From NCBI RefSeq assembly GCF_900299525.1, contig NZ_OMKA01000026.1:62001-126000 (forward strand): a stretch of DNA of 64,000 nucleotides. Direction: 5' to 3'. Origin of the DNA: Aquimarina sp. Aq78. Lineage in GTDB: Bacteria; Bacteroidota; Bacteroidia; Flavobacteriales; Flavobacteriaceae. The notes beneath the pieces were generated by a model. It did no database searches, had not been told where the DNA came from, and worked only from the letters and a program-made list of their open reading frames with translations. The stretch's first letter is position 1; the number at the start of each line of letters is the position of its first letter. The position numbers and the translations under genes were made by a program. Below, piece by piece: positions 36,676-47,233 of the stretch.

Positions 36676-37841
36676 TTTAAAATATCAAGTATTTTGTTAA
36701 TTGGTCTCTTAATCAAATAAACATCAAACCAATCAAAGCCGTGTTGAGTTACTTTATCAACATCTATTTCATTATTTGCACAAGAACATAGTATTCCTTT
36801 AATTGTTTGAGGACTATCCGCATAACACATAGGATACAACTCATCATAATATTCTTTATACTGATCATCTATCCTCTTATGAATAATCAATTTTTTTAAA
36901 GCCAATGCTTCATATATTATACCATAAGAAAAATAGCTATGGTATAACTCCCCAACCACAATGTCAGACATGCTAAGTGCCATCATTACATCTTTTCTTA
37001 GAGATTTTGGTATCCAGGTAACATGATCTTCTATTTCTAACTCTTTTATCAAATCTTTACTATGCTGTACATCAACTCCGTATTCAAACGTGATTATATG
37101 AAAATTCGATTTGTTTCCTGTCTCGTTAATGAATTCTTTTAAACCCCTAAAAAGATAATCATTCGCTTTAATACTTAATTCGCTGGTAGTTGTTTTCCAA
37201 TAGTGCCTTGAACTATGAAAAATAATCTGATTCTTATGTAGTTTAATCTTTTGAATTGTCTTAATAATCTCAGATTTTTCTCTTTCTTTATAAAAGGAAT
37301 CACTATAAAGCTCTTTATAATATAGCATAGGAACTCCTTCATTAAAAACATTTGCATCAGGAGCTACTTTTTTTAGGAAATCTTCCAAAAGTCCTCCTGT
37401 AGGTGCCATAAAAATATGTTTTGCTTCTCGAATGCCTTTCTTTTGAGATTTTGCACTCGACCATTTGGCCCATAATAAACTTGGTTTAACGATTTTAAAA
37501 AAAGGAAGATCGTATAGATCGGCTCCATAAGGTATATAAACATCTAACGTTAAACCCGCCTTATGGAAAAAAGCTGGAGTAGTCCCACAACCAATGGTAA
37601 GGTCATATTGACTAAATTTTTTTTTTACTTCTTTAAAACTTTTTGAATCGAAAGTATCTAATCCACCCCAATCTAACTGAAATGTATAGCTCTTCCAATC
37701 ATCGGCAAAAGAATCATCAGAAGGATGAAAATAATCACTCTGAAGTAAAAATAAATGGGCATCGATACCTTCATCACGAAGATATCTACAAAAAGCACTA
37801 AAATTATTATTCATATTGCCAATCAACGCCACTTTTCTCAT
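36663..37841 (-). CDS. GT-B-like glycosyltransferase, divergent
   Basis: A 392-residue soluble protein. The start VALIGNMNNNFSAFCRYLRD is a GT-B first strand with a loop, and the C-terminal domain has IIFHSSRHYW then DHVTWIPKSLRKDVMMALSM and FSYGIIYEALALKKLII, the usual order of a GT4 donor domain, with an isolated Glu at the EA position. It also resembles the partner proteins that occur with WbpG-HisH-HisF. The gene is 13 bp after hisF and probably acts with that module's product. Donor not known. Confidence 0.7.
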   Translation of the reverse strand: MRKVALIGNMNNNFSAFCRYLRDEGIDAHLFLLQSDYFHPSDDSFADDWKSYTFQLDWGGLDTFDSKSFKEVKKKFSQYDLTIGCGTTPAFFHKAGLTLDVYIPYGADLYDLPFFKIVKPSLLWAKWSSAKSQKKGIREAKHIFMAPTGGLLEDFLKKVAPDANVFNEGVPMLYYKELYSDSFYKEREKSEIIKTIQKIKLHKNQIIFHSSRHYWKTTTSELSIKANDYLFRGLKEFINETGNKSNFHIITFEYGVDVQHSKDLIKELEIEDHVTWIPKSLRKDVMMALSMSDIVVGELYHSYFSYGIIYEALALKKLIIHKRIDDQYKEYYDELYPMCYADSPQTIKGILCSCANNEIDVDKVTQHGFDWFDVYLIKRPINKILDILKWDC

Positions 37842-37854
37842 CTATATTCCTTTC

Positions 37855-38619
37855 TTATTTCTCTAATGCTTTTGTTAATTTACTTCTATCTGGAAAGTTG
37901 ACCAAAACTCCCATTCCTTTATTTTGATAAACGACCATACTACCCAGACAAACTGCTGAAGCATGTCCTTCATTCACAGCTTTTTTTATATCATCAATAG
38001 AAGATGCTCCTCCATTAGCAATTACAGGTATATCTACTGCATTTGATACTCGTTCAATTAAATTTGTATCAAATCCTTTCCAAGTTCCTTCCTGATGTAT
38101 TGCTGTTAAAATAATTTCTCCTGCACCCAATTCTTCTAGGTTTTTTGCCCAATCCACAACATCAATTTTTTGCTTTTTCTTACCAGAGTTTGAATACACT
38201 TTATATTTTCCAAACTTGTTTTTCTTGACATCTATTGACACTACTACGGCTTGATTACCAAAGTGCTTTGCTAATTGAGTAATAAACTTTGGGTTTTCAA
38301 AAGCATAAGAATTTATAATCACCTTTTCTATGCCTATTTCAAAGAGTTTTTTGGCAGAATCAAAATCTCGTATACCTCCTCCATAGGCTAATGGCATAAA
38401 ACATTCATTGGCTAATTCTGAAAGTATTTTAAAATCTGGTTGTTTATTTTTATTAGTAGCTGTTATATCTAAAACTGTTAATTCATCTACTTCAAGCTCA
38501 TTAAAAATACGGGCAGTATTTACGGGGTCTCCTATATAACTAGGTTTTTTAAAATTAACCGTTTTTACTAAGCTATCGTCTTTTAATAATAGACAAGGAA
38601 TTACTCTGGTTAATAGCAT
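37855..38619 (-). CDS. hisF: HisF-like subunit for sugar amidination
   Basis: A 254-residue TIM-barrel of the HisF family. In the O-antigen setting it channels ammonia from HisH to the WbpG-type amidotransferase rather than making histidine. The sequence supports this: the IGPS catalytic Asp near residue 11 (CLDVKDG in true HisF) is Leu here (CLLLKDD), while the Asp on the other side (VVVSIDVKK) is kept. It is 2 bp after hisH, and no other histidine genes are near. Confidence 0.88.
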   Translation of the reverse strand: MLLTRVIPCLLLKDDSLVKTVNFKKPSYIGDPVNTARIFNELEVDELTVLDITATNKNKQPDFKILSELANECFMPLAYGGGIRDFDSAKKLFEIGIEKVIINSYAFENPKFITQLAKHFGNQAVVVSIDVKKNKFGKYKVYSNSGKKKQKIDVVDWAKNLEELGAGEIILTAIHQEGTWKGFDTNLIERVSNAVDIPVIANGGASSIDDIKKAVNEGHASAVCLGSMVVYQNKGMGVLVNFPDRSKLTKALEK

Positions 38620-38621
38620 AA

Positions 38622-39233
38622 TTATAGTTTAGCAAAGTTTTCAAACAATTTCATACCAAATTTATGGCTTTTTTCAGGGTGAAACTGAGCTCCATATACA
38701 TTCTCACAATGTATAGCAGAATCAAACTCAATTCCATATTGAGTTTTAAGTATAGAATTCTCTTGATTTTCTACTTCTACGTAATAGGAATGAACAAAAT
38801 AAAACCGGGACTCTTCAGGTAGGTTATTTGTTAGTTTATTTGATGTAGTTGTAAAAACTCTATTCCAACCCATATGTGGAACTTTTAGTTTTTCTTCCTT
38901 TTTAAATTGAAATTTTTTTGTGCGTGCTTTAATCCATCCTAAGCCTTTTTCTTTTCCTTCTTCACTACTCAACGTAAGTAATTGCATTCCCAAACATATA
39001 CCTAATACAGGTACTTTTTCTTCTAAAGCTTTATAATCCAGAATTTCTCTTAATCCAGAGTCATTAATCCTTTTCATGGCATTATCATATGCTCCTACGC
39101 CGGGCAATAAGATTTTTTCGGCAACTTTAATTTCATCTAAATCAGAGGTGATTTTTGAAGTTACCCCTATTTTTTTAAACATGTTAAAAACAGAGCCGAG
39201 ATTGCCCATTCCGTAATCTACAATTGTAATCAT
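38622..39233 (-). CDS. hisH: HisH-like glutaminase for sugar amidination
   Basis: A 203-residue class I glutamine amidotransferase. The catalytic Cys is in VLGICLGMQLL (about residue 78), and the His/Glu pair is in GAQFHPEKSHKFG near the C-terminus. It releases ammonia from glutamine, which the adjacent HisF-like barrel would pass to the N-acetyl sugar amidotransferase. The amidotransferase gene starts upstream, separated by 0 bp, and hisF follows, the typical WbpG-HisH-HisF order. Confidence 0.9.
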   Translation of the reverse strand: MITIVDYGMGNLGSVFNMFKKIGVTSKITSDLDEIKVAEKILLPGVGAYDNAMKRINDSGLREILDYKALEEKVPVLGICLGMQLLTLSSEEGKEKGLGWIKARTKKFQFKKEEKLKVPHMGWNRVFTTTSNKLTNNLPEESRFYFVHSYYVEVENQENSILKTQYGIEFDSAIHCENVYGAQFHPEKSHKFGMKLFENFAKL

Positions 39234-40412
39234 TTATTTATTCAGTTTAGCAGGAAAACAGTATTTTAAATAAAAGCTCATAGGCACCAGGTTTGCCTTA
39301 GCCAAAGCAAGAAATAATGGTCTTAGCCTTTCAAATCTTTTTTTGTATGTTGGAAATTCATACCAAGACTTTGTAGGAGCATTCATTATATCCTCAAATT
39401 CTTTATCAGTTAATGCTAGTCTTTTCTTAAAATATTCCAACAAATCATCTTCTAGATGTGGTTCGGTATTATATTCTTTCCATGCTTCTTCTCTGGTTAA
39501 TTTACCCAATCGAACTCTTGCAGAAAGTGTATTATTTCTAAAATCAGTATTAAATTTTCGAGGCATATAAAAACTATGATAAAATGCTGTCATTCTATTT
39601 TCCAGATGATGCCCTCCATAATATTTCCAATCATATTCTTTTTCCAAAAATGCTCTAGCCTCTTCTTTATTATAGTCAAGGTACCAAAACGGTCTAATTT
39701 TCTTTATTCTTTTGAAAATAGTCCAATACAAAAATCTAGAAAAAGTCATTAGAGGATATGTCTTAATAGGCATAGTACCATATTTTTTATGGATTGACTT
39801 TATGTATTTACCGTCAAAATAATTCCTTCCAACAGGTGTAATTCCTTCTGTTACAAACGAATGTCCTTCAAAGATGTATTTAACACGATATTTTGCAGCA
39901 GCCCTATACATGGTTTCTGCCAAAGCCAAATCTGTAGATGCCTCTATTTCTGCTACACCGGCTTTAAAAAATGCCTTAAATATATCATCAGCTTCTTTAT
40001 TATCTGTTACATGTGTGTATAGATCAATATCTAAAGCTGTTAATACTTTTCTTATATTTTCTGTTGCTATTGCACTATTCCAGGTATTATCATAATGTAC
40101 AGCCAATGGTCTTAATCCCCATTTTTTTGTTAAATACAACATATAGGAAGAATCTGTTCCTCCACTTACACCAACTACACAATCATATTTTTTCCCCTTC
40201 CCGGATTTTTTAATCTCTTCTACAATTGCATCTAAGTCATTTTTTCCTTTTGATTCACCTGTGCTATATTGTAATTTTAAACTATCTATTTGCTTACAAT
40301 AGTTACAGACTCCATTTTGATCAAAAGATATCCCATTTACTCTTTCGTCATAAATACATCTACTGCAGATTTTTAGCGTTGTCTTTTCTATATTTGGTTC
40401 AAACTTGATCAT
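39234..40412 (-). CDS. wbpG: N-acetyl sugar amidotransferase (WbpG/PseA-like)
   Basis: A 392-residue ATP-PPi (PP-loop) enzyme that turns an acetamido group of a nucleotide sugar into an acetamidino group, using ammonia from HisH/HisF. The N-terminal zinc site has CSRC and CNYC (about residues 16-40), and the PP-loop is VGVSGGTDSSYML (about residue 81). P. aeruginosa WbpG does this on the ManNAc3NAcA route, and C. jejuni PseA on pseudaminic acid. In this locus the 2,3-diamino uronate genes make the first more likely. Confidence 0.9.
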   Translation of the reverse strand: MIKFEPNIEKTTLKICSRCIYDERVNGISFDQNGVCNYCKQIDSLKLQYSTGESKGKNDLDAIVEEIKKSGKGKKYDCVVGVSGGTDSSYMLYLTKKWGLRPLAVHYDNTWNSAIATENIRKVLTALDIDLYTHVTDNKEADDIFKAFFKAGVAEIEASTDLALAETMYRAAAKYRVKYIFEGHSFVTEGITPVGRNYFDGKYIKSIHKKYGTMPIKTYPLMTFSRFLYWTIFKRIKKIRPFWYLDYNKEEARAFLEKEYDWKYYGGHHLENRMTAFYHSFYMPRKFNTDFRNNTLSARVRLGKLTREEAWKEYNTEPHLEDDLLEYFKKRLALTDKEFEDIMNAPTKSWYEFPTYKKRFERLRPLFLALAKANLVPMSFYLKYCFPAKLNK

Positions 40413-40414
40413 AA

Positions 40415-40918
40415 TTATAATTGTTTGGCAGGATTACCTCCTATTTTACTTCCTTCTGGAAATGATTTATTTACAAAACTATTAGCACCAACAACGGTTC
40501 CTTTTCCGAGAACAACTCCTTTACTAATAATTGTATTAGGGCCTATATAACAATTGTCTCCTATAGTGGTCCTTTCATAATCGTAACAGGCCTCTCCTCC
40601 TGATATTGCCCATTGAACAGAATCATGTGTGTATATCTGTACTCCTGCAGATACTGAGCAATTGTTTCCTATAGTAAGCTTTCCAGAGCCATCCAAAATG
40701 GTATACGGTCCTACCCAAGTGTTTTTTCCTATTTTCACTTCTCCCATAACCACAGCACTGTCATAAATGCTTGTTCCTTCACCAAAACCAAGATATTTTG
40801 CTTTTTCCCATCTATCGGACAATAATTCTCCAATGGGTAAAACCCTATTATAATCAACTTTCATACTTTCTCTTTTGAAAGCTAATAATTCTTTTAATTT
40901 ACCTAACAGTTTCTCCAT
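40415..40918 (-). CDS. Left-handed beta-helix (hexapeptide) acyltransferase
   Basis: A 167-residue protein with hexapeptide repeats from about residue 55 onward ([49 protein letters not shown]) and a C-terminal [13 protein letters not shown] likely catalytic His is in [10 protein letters not shown]. It probably O- or N-acylates a sugar. Its start overlaps the 3' end of the AsnB-type gene by 20 bp. Confidence 0.88.
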   Translation of the reverse strand: MEKLLGKLKELLAFKRESMKVDYNRVLPIGELLSDRWEKAKYLGFGEGTSIYDSAVVMGEVKIGKNTWVGPYTILDGSGKLTIGNNCSVSAGVQIYTHDSVQWAISGGEACYDYERTTIGDNCYIGPNTIISKGVVLGKGTVVGANSFVNKSFPEGSKIGGNPAKQL

Positions 40919-42800
40919 TTAAAAATATTCTACACCACCATTCAAAATTCATAAAAGACCAAATCAATAAACGATGATTAATGTGTTCTTCTATATGTTC
41001 TTTTACGATTTTATGAATGTACTCTTTGTTTATGTATTTTGTGCTTATTGTTTTTTCTCCTAATAATAACTCTTGCACATATACTGCATTTTCTCCCCGA
41101 TACCAACTCTCATCAGGGGCAGAAAATCCTTGTTTCTTTCTATTTATAATGGTATCCGGAATAAAATCCAGCATGGCTTTTCTTAATACATTCTTTCCGT
41201 CATCATATTCTCTATACGATAGTGTTTTCTTTTCGTTAGATAGTTTATTTTCATCTATCTGTGCTATTTCTTTTGAAAGATTCCCCAGTTTGTGTTTGAC
41301 AGGAACTTTCATAGCAAAATCAACTAAATCGTTATCCATAAACGGAAAACGTTCTTCCAAACCATGCGCCATTGCCAATTTATCTCCTACTAAAAAGAGT
41401 CCTGGCAAAAAGGTTTTTATCTCAAAATAAAGTGAATTGTTAATATGCTGCTCAGGTGTATCGTATTTTAATTTTTCATTAAAAGTAAACACTTTTTCAA
41501 ACACTTTTCTAGGCTCATCAATATCAATCTTTTCAAATACTTCTCTAGTAAAAAGGTTTTCTTTTTCGGTATCCGGTACTAAGCGCTGCCAAAAATCATA
41601 ATATTGGTCAAAAAATTCTTGCTGATCCAAAGCATCAAAAACTTTATAATACCTCCACGGATATCCACCAAATAATTCATCACCGCCTGTACCTTGTAAA
41701 CAAACTTTTACAAATTTTGATGCCAACCTTGAAATATAATAATTAGGATATGACATTCCTACTCTTAAATCCTCTAAATGATATACTAACTTAGGCAATG
41801 ACCAACGCAGATCTCCTGCATTCATAACTTGCTCAAAATGCTCAGTCTTAAAATGGTTCGCCATTAACTCTGCATCACGGCGTTCATCAAAATTTGCTTC
41901 TCTTCCTGTTACTTCACTCATATCAAAGCCACAAGTAAACGTTGACAGCCTCTCTACCTGTTCTGAAGCTACCGCAGTAATGGAACCCGAATCCATTCCA
42001 CCGGACAAATATGATCCAACAGGTACATCTGCGATCATTTGTCTTGTTACAGCTTGTTTAAAAAGTTTTTTTGTTTCTGATGTTGCATGTTCAAAAGACA
42101 TACTCTCATCCGTCTTTGTGAAATCATAATCCCACCAGGAGTTATGTTTTACATAGGTCGAATCCTTATTTATTTTTACTGTATTTGCAGGAGGTAACAT
42201 AGTTACACCCATAAACAAGGTATTATAGGAAAATACGTTTTGAAATGTAAAATACTCGTTTAAAGCTTTTAGGTCAACATCTATTTTATAATCTGAATGT
42301 TTTATAATCGCTTTTATTTCGCTAGAAAAGCAAAGTGTTTCTCCATTAAACCAATAATAAAGAGGTTTTATTCCAAATCTATCCCTGCTTAGATACAATT
42401 CTTCTTCTTGTGTATCCCATGCTGCAATGGCGAACATCCCATTTAATCGTTCAAAGAATGATGTACCATAGGCAGATAATCCTTCACAAATTACCTCAGT
42501 ATCCGTTTCAGAAACAAACGTATGTCCTTTTGTTTTAAGTTCTTGTTTTAACTCAGAAAAATTATAAATACACCCATTAAAAACTACAATCCATCTTCCT
42601 TCTTTAGAGCCCATGGGTTGAGCCCCCTTATCAGATGTATCAAGGATGGCAAGTCTCTTATGAGCCAAGCCTATGTTCTTTTTCACATAGTACCCTTGGC
42701 CATCTGGTCCTCTATGTGCAATTTGAGATGTCATCGTTTTTAATTCGTCTCTATATACAGCTTCTTCATTTATATTAAAAACACCAACTATTCCGCACAT
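40899..42800 (-). CDS. asnB: Asparagine synthase-like glutamine amidotransferase
   Basis: A 633-residue AsnB-type enzyme. Cys2 of MCGIVGVFN is the glutaminase nucleophile, and the C-terminal synthetase domain has the PP-loop [16 protein letters not shown] (about residue 260). In O-antigen loci such proteins (for example WbpS) are believed to amidate the carboxyl group of uronic acid residues rather than make asparagine. That is the likely role here, next to genes for ManNAcA-type uronates. Some lengths of the family vary; this one is full length. Confidence 0.88.
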   Translation of the reverse strand: MCGIVGVFNINEEAVYRDELKTMTSQIAHRGPDGQGYYVKKNIGLAHKRLAILDTSDKGAQPMGSKEGRWIVVFNGCIYNFSELKQELKTKGHTFVSETDTEVICEGLSAYGTSFFERLNGMFAIAAWDTQEEELYLSRDRFGIKPLYYWFNGETLCFSSEIKAIIKHSDYKIDVDLKALNEYFTFQNVFSYNTLFMGVTMLPPANTVKINKDSTYVKHNSWWDYDFTKTDESMSFEHATSETKKLFKQAVTRQMIADVPVGSYLSGGMDSGSITAVASEQVERLSTFTCGFDMSEVTGREANFDERRDAELMANHFKTEHFEQVMNAGDLRWSLPKLVYHLEDLRVGMSYPNYYISRLASKFVKVCLQGTGGDELFGGYPWRYYKVFDALDQQEFFDQYYDFWQRLVPDTEKENLFTREVFEKIDIDEPRKVFEKVFTFNEKLKYDTPEQHINNSLYFEIKTFLPGLFLVGDKLAMAHGLEERFPFMDNDLVDFAMKVPVKHKLGNLSKEIAQIDENKLSNEKKTLSYREYDDGKNVLRKAMLDFIPDTIINRKKQGFSAPDESWYRGENAVYVQELLLGEKTISTKYINKEYIHKIVKEHIEEHINHRLLIWSFMNFEWWCRIFLNGETVR

Positions 42801-42803
42801 ATA

Positions 42804-44822
42804 TTATAATTCTAAAATTCTTAAAATTTCTTTTTCGTAATATTCTACAAATTTCAACGATCCTTCTTTTGACAAATGAGAACCATCACTATAGTATATC
42901 TTTCCATTTTCAAATTGTATACATTTTTCATTTTCACAAAAAACGTTTACAGGGTCTAAAAAGTAGATATTATTATTCTCATCCGCATAATTCTTAAGAT
43001 ATCCATTTGTTTTTAAACTAATACTATCTTGTCGATAAAAGGACTTTACAGGGGAAAAATATTGTAAATACTTAGGTTTAAAAAGTGACTTATGAATGGG
43101 CACTTTTGAAAAAGGCTTAGGAACATTTCCAATGATTATCATGTCTCTGTTTCCTATCAATTTATGGAATTTTTTGATTTTATTGATAACCATTTCATAA
43201 CCCTTTTCTGAAATATTAATATCCTCAAAAACACCTAAAGAGTCATTTAAAACCTTATTTACTTCCATCTGAAAATACCAATCGTGACTTATAATGGGTA
43301 CAGCATTAGGATTTAAATTTAATAATTCTAAAGCATAATTCACTCTTTTTTTTTGAGTAGCTTCACTTCCTTTTCTTTCGAAATCTGGTAACACAAAACC
43401 TGAAACATTAGAAACAACAATAGATTTTCCGTTGTTTTTATTGATATTATTAATTAAACCATAAGAATAATGCCTTGCATGGCTATCCCCCATTAATACA
43501 AAATCTGTATGATTACCACTTCCTTTACCCAGAAAACCAATTTTAGGTAAATCAGCACCTCCATAATTATTTTTATGAAATTCATCAGGATTCTTTAATT
43601 TTTGAGCAAGTTCAATATTAGCATCCGGAACTCTCCAAACCCATCCATTCTTATTAATTACATCATTTCTAATAATCACTATTAATAAAACACATCCTAT
43701 CATAAGATAAACTAGTGAAGCATCTTTTTTAATTGAAATTCTATATGATTTATATCGTAATGGAGTTTCATAATACTTAAACACAATAAGAGAGACAAGT
43801 AATGATACAAAAAATAAAAATGATTGATCAATTATATCCAACTCTCTTTCTATAATGTATTTATAAAAAACAATAATCGGCCAATGAAATAAGTACCAGG
43901 TATAGCTAATATTTCCAATCTTTTTTAACCATTTGTTTTCAAAAAGGGGTCGAGATAAATTTGTTTTACCAATAACAATTAGAATCGCTACTCCAATACA
44001 TGGAATTATATTTAATGTACTTAAAAAAGGGGTGTCTTTTGAAAAAAATATTGATGGTAATAGCAATAAAGTAATCCCCATAATCAGAACAACTTCTTTA
44101 ACTATGTTTGATTTAATCTTTAAAGGAAACATCCAGACTATACTCGCCCCAATTAAAAATTCAAAAATCCTAAAGGGTAAAAGAAAAAACTGAAATGCAT
44201 TTTGATCTTTATAAAAATCTGTGTTTTCTGTAAATAATGTGGTTAAAAACTTTGGTTCTCCATAGTAATTTACCAAAACTGTTATTACTAAACTAGATAG
44301 CAATAAAAATAGAATCACACCTCTACTACTTATCTTATCTTTAATTTTCAGAATCAATAGTAGTGATATAGGCCATATCAAATAAAATTGTTCTTCTATA
44401 CCTAATGACCAGGTATGTAATAAAGGTTTTAGACTTGCTGAAATATCGAAGTATCCTGCTTCACCTAAAAAGAAAAAATTAGAAACCGCCAATGAAGACA
44501 TTAGCATTACTTTACAAAGACGTATAAAATCTGCTGGTGCAAAGATTAAAAAGCTCATTATGAATACCACAAAAAGCATTAGAAACAATGAAGGAAGTAA
44601 GCGTCTCGCTCTCCTACTATAAAAGTTCTTAAAACTAACAGTATTCGTTATTTCATATTCGTGTTTTAAAATTCTAGTAATTAAAAACCCGCTAATTACA
44701 AAAAACACATCAACTCCTATAAAACCGCCTTTTACAAAATTAAAATCAAGATGAAACAGTATTACTAATAGCACTGCAATAGCTCTAAGTACATCAATGT
44801 GATCTATATAACTAAGCTTCAT
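42804..44822 (-). CDS. OafA-like O-acyltransferase with SGNH domain
   Basis: A 672-residue protein. The N-terminal acyltransferase-3 domain (about 1-360, ten helices) begins YIDHIDVLRAIAVLLVILFH and includes FIGVDVFFVISGFLITRI. The C-terminal periplasmic SGNH domain (about 420-672) has VLMGDSHARHYSYG with the catalytic Ser and DGSHLSKEG with Asp/His. It would O-acetylate the polysaccharide on the periplasmic side. It is 3 bp from the asnB-like gene. Confidence 0.93.
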   Translation of the reverse strand: MKLSYIDHIDVLRAIAVLLVILFHLDFNFVKGGFIGVDVFFVISGFLITRILKHEYEITNTVSFKNFYSRRARRLLPSLFLMLFVVFIMSFLIFAPADFIRLCKVMLMSSLAVSNFFFLGEAGYFDISASLKPLLHTWSLGIEEQFYLIWPISLLLILKIKDKISSRGVILFLLLSSLVITVLVNYYGEPKFLTTLFTENTDFYKDQNAFQFFLLPFRIFEFLIGASIVWMFPLKIKSNIVKEVVLIMGITLLLLPSIFFSKDTPFLSTLNIIPCIGVAILIVIGKTNLSRPLFENKWLKKIGNISYTWYLFHWPIIVFYKYIIERELDIIDQSFLFFVSLLVSLIVFKYYETPLRYKSYRISIKKDASLVYLMIGCVLLIVIIRNDVINKNGWVWRVPDANIELAQKLKNPDEFHKNNYGGADLPKIGFLGKGSGNHTDFVLMGDSHARHYSYGLINNINKNNGKSIVVSNVSGFVLPDFERKGSEATQKKRVNYALELLNLNPNAVPIISHDWYFQMEVNKVLNDSLGVFEDINISEKGYEMVINKIKKFHKLIGNRDMIIIGNVPKPFSKVPIHKSLFKPKYLQYFSPVKSFYRQDSISLKTNGYLKNYADENNNIYFLDPVNVFCENEKCIQFENGKIYYSDGSHLSKEGSLKFVEYYEKEILRILEL

Positions 44823-44841
44823 TTATTATCTTTGAAAATAA

Positions 44842-45984
44842 CTATAGCGACAAAATTGTTTGCACAACATACTTATAATCTTCCTCGGTCATTCTATTAT
44901 GCAATGGAATTGCCATTGAGGCATCATTTGCCAATTTAGCTCCAGGGAATTCATCTGGTTGTATGTCATATTTTTCAGCATAAAAATTAAGCATATGAAC
45001 TGCATGTGTTCCCGGGCGAGTAGATATACCTTGTTCTTGCAGTTTTTCCATAATAGTATTCCTACTAAATGGCGCTTTTTCTTCGTCTATTAAAGTTACA
45101 AAACTCTGCCAACCATGTTTAAAATCTGAAGAAATCTCTGGTAGTTTTATCCATTCGATACCTGCTAATTCTTTTTTATAAAAATCAGCCCATTTTTGAC
45201 GTTCGTTTATAAAAAGATCAATTTTAGATAATTGAACTACTCCAACCGCACCTTGTAAATCAGTCATTCTATAATTATACCCCATCATATTAAAATCTGG
45301 AAGAATGAATGGTTTTGGCCCATGATGACGTTGCTCTTCTGATATGGATGCTCCATGATTTCTAAGCATTCCCATCTTTTCTCCTAATGCATCATTATTT
45401 GTTGTAACCATTCCTCCTTCTCCAGTTGTAATAGATTTTCTGGGATGAAATGAAAAACAACCAATATCTCCAAGTCCACCAGCAGGAATACCTTTATATG
45501 CAGCACCTGCAGCACAGGCTCCATCTTCAATTAATGGAATATCACCTGAAACTTCTTTTATAGCATCCATATCCGCACAAAGGCCAAATAAATGGACTAT
45601 CATTATAGCTTTGGTTTTTGGAGAAATTTTATTTTTTAATTTAACCGGATCGATATTAAAAGTAGCTGGATCAATATCACAAAAGATTACTTTGGCTCCT
45701 TGATAAAGAACTACATTTGCAGTAGAAACCCATGTAAACGCAGGCACAATAACCTCATCTCCTTCTTTTATATCTAATGCAGCTAAAGCCAAATGAAGTG
45801 CTGTAGTAGCACTGGTAACAGCGATAGCATGATTAACTTTATGTCGTTTTGCAAAATCCTGCTCAAATTGCCTAACCTTGGGTCCAGATGTTAACCAACC
45901 ACTCATTAAAGGTTCTTTGATTGCTTCCCATTCTTCTAACCCTGTAACAGGCAGAGAAATTGGTATATTTCTTTTTTCTATCAT
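44842..45984 (-). CDS. DegT/DnrJ/EryC1 aminotransferase (candidate WbpE role)
   Basis: A 380-residue PLP-dependent sugar aminotransferase. The PLP region has AVTSATTALHLAL, and the Schiff-base Lys is in FSFHPRKSITTGEGGM (about residue 186). It moves the amino group of glutamate onto a keto-sugar. As the only aminotransferase in the locus, and in the same gene block as WbpB and WbpD, it is the candidate for the 3-keto-uronate step. Its lysine region also resembles 4-keto-sugar (perosamine-type) enzymes, so the position it aminates is uncertain. Confidence 0.88.
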   Translation of the reverse strand: MIEKRNIPISLPVTGLEEWEAIKEPLMSGWLTSGPKVRQFEQDFAKRHKVNHAIAVTSATTALHLALAALDIKEGDEVIVPAFTWVSTANVVLYQGAKVIFCDIDPATFNIDPVKLKNKISPKTKAIMIVHLFGLCADMDAIKEVSGDIPLIEDGACAAGAAYKGIPAGGLGDIGCFSFHPRKSITTGEGGMVTTNNDALGEKMGMLRNHGASISEEQRHHGPKPFILPDFNMMGYNYRMTDLQGAVGVVQLSKIDLFINERQKWADFYKKELAGIEWIKLPEISSDFKHGWQSFVTLIDEEKAPFSRNTIMEKLQEQGISTRPGTHAVHMLNFYAEKYDIQPDEFPGAKLANDASMAIPLHNRMTEEDYKYVVQTILSL

Positions 45985-46030
45985 GTTTCCTATTTTTTAT
46001 AGATATAATAGTATCTATTATGGCTAATAC

Positions 46031-47233
46031 TTATTTTAATTCTTCTAGATATTGATCTATGATATATTTTGCTATTGCTAATGAAGATGTAGCTCCAGGG
46101 CTTGGAGCATTTAACACATGAACCTGTCTGTCTTTTCTTATAATATTAAAATCCATCAACAACTCTCCTTTTGTTGATATTGCCTGCGCTCTTACACCAG
46201 CATTCCCTTTAACAAACATATCATTGGTTACTTCTGGGATCATTTTTCTTGCTTTATCAATAAACGCCGATGAAGACATAGAGGATTTAAGTTCTCCCAT
46301 TGAAAATGCAAAATTATTTTTCATAAATCGTATTAACCCAGGATAAGTCAATGATTCAAATGTTTCTTTTGCAGAAAAACTAAATGTATTATATCCTTCT
46401 CGTTTAAATGCAAAAACCGCATTAGGCCCCACTTCTCTTTGACCATCAATAAGTCTAGTGAAATGAACTCCTAAAAAAGGATATTTAGCATCTGGTACAG
46501 GGTAAACTAAATGGTTAACAATGTGATTCAGTTCTGGTTTAAACATCAAATACTCCCCTCTAAACGGAACTATTTTTAATGGAGAGGATTCTTTTGTTAA
46601 TTTATTAAATGTATGATCACTATAGAGTCCTGCACAACTGACAAGATAGTCATATGCTACTTCTTTTTTATCCGTAATTAATACGACACCTTTATCATTA
46701 GAACTTTTAACTTTTTCGATTTTGGTATCTGTACAAATTTCTCCTCCATTTTGTTTAATAAGGTCAACAAGCTTCAACATTACCGCTTTATAACTTACAA
46801 TACCTTCTTCTGGTACCAGAAGAGCTTTTTTTGCCCTAACATAGGGTTCTCTTTTTTGAAGTTCGTCATTATTGAGGTACTTCAATCCTTCCAGCCCATT
46901 TTTATGACCTCTTTTAGCTAATGCTTCAAGTGATTTTTCTTCTTCTGCCGTTGTTGCAACTACAACCTTTCCGCAGATATCATGAGAAATATCATGTTCT
47001 CGGCAAAAAGAAACCATTTCTCTAATACCCTGAACGGACAAAAGAGATTTTAAAGATCCCGGTTTATAATATAATCCACAATGCAATACTCCACTATTTC
47101 GACCAGATTGATGTTGCCCTACATTTTTTTCTTTCTCATAAACTGTTACCGAACTAACTGTTTTTAATTGAGAAAGTTTGTGCGCAATTGCCAAACCTAT
47201 TATTCCTCCTCCTACTATTGCAATTTTAGACAT
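46031..47233 (-). CDS. lhgO: L-2-hydroxyglutarate oxidase
   Basis: A 400-residue FAD enzyme of the LhgO/YgaF family that oxidises L-2-hydroxyglutarate to 2-oxoglutarate. The FAD motif is IAIVGGGIIGLAIAHKL, followed by HQSGRNSGVLHCGLYY; VPFRGEYLMF, FLGVHFTR, GPNAVFAF and NAPSPGATSSLAIA are family signatures. It sits between the aminotransferase and a sugar epimerase, one gene from wbpB, and shares a 1-bp overlap (TAATG) with the epimerase. This place suggests recycling of the 2-hydroxyglutarate made by WbpB rather than general catabolism. Confidence 0.88.
   Translation of the reverse strand: MSKIAIVGGGIIGLAIAHKLSQLKTVSSVTVYEKEKNVGQHQSGRNSGVLHCGLYYKPGSLKSLLSVQGIREMVSFCREHDISHDICGKVVVATTAEEEKSLEALAKRGHKNGLEGLKYLNNDELQKREPYVRAKKALLVPEEGIVSYKAVMLKLVDLIKQNGGEICTDTKIEKVKSSNDKGVVLITDKKEVAYDYLVSCAGLYSDHTFNKLTKESSPLKIVPFRGEYLMFKPELNHIVNHLVYPVPDAKYPFLGVHFTRLIDGQREVGPNAVFAFKREGYNTFSFSAKETFESLTYPGLIRFMKNNFAFSMGELKSSMSSSAFIDKARKMIPEVTNDMFVKGNAGVRAQAISTKGELLMDFNIIRKDRQVHVLNAPSPGATSSLAIAKYIIDQYLEELK

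Noticed and set aside
37855..39233. HisH and HisF as part of a histidine operon
   Set aside because: No other his genes are present, they follow a WbpG-type amidotransferase, and HisF lacks the catalytic Asp near residue 11.
46031..47233. LhgO as part of a lysine or glutarate catabolic operon
   Set aside because: No CsiD, GabD or GabT homologue is near; all neighbours are sugar genes.
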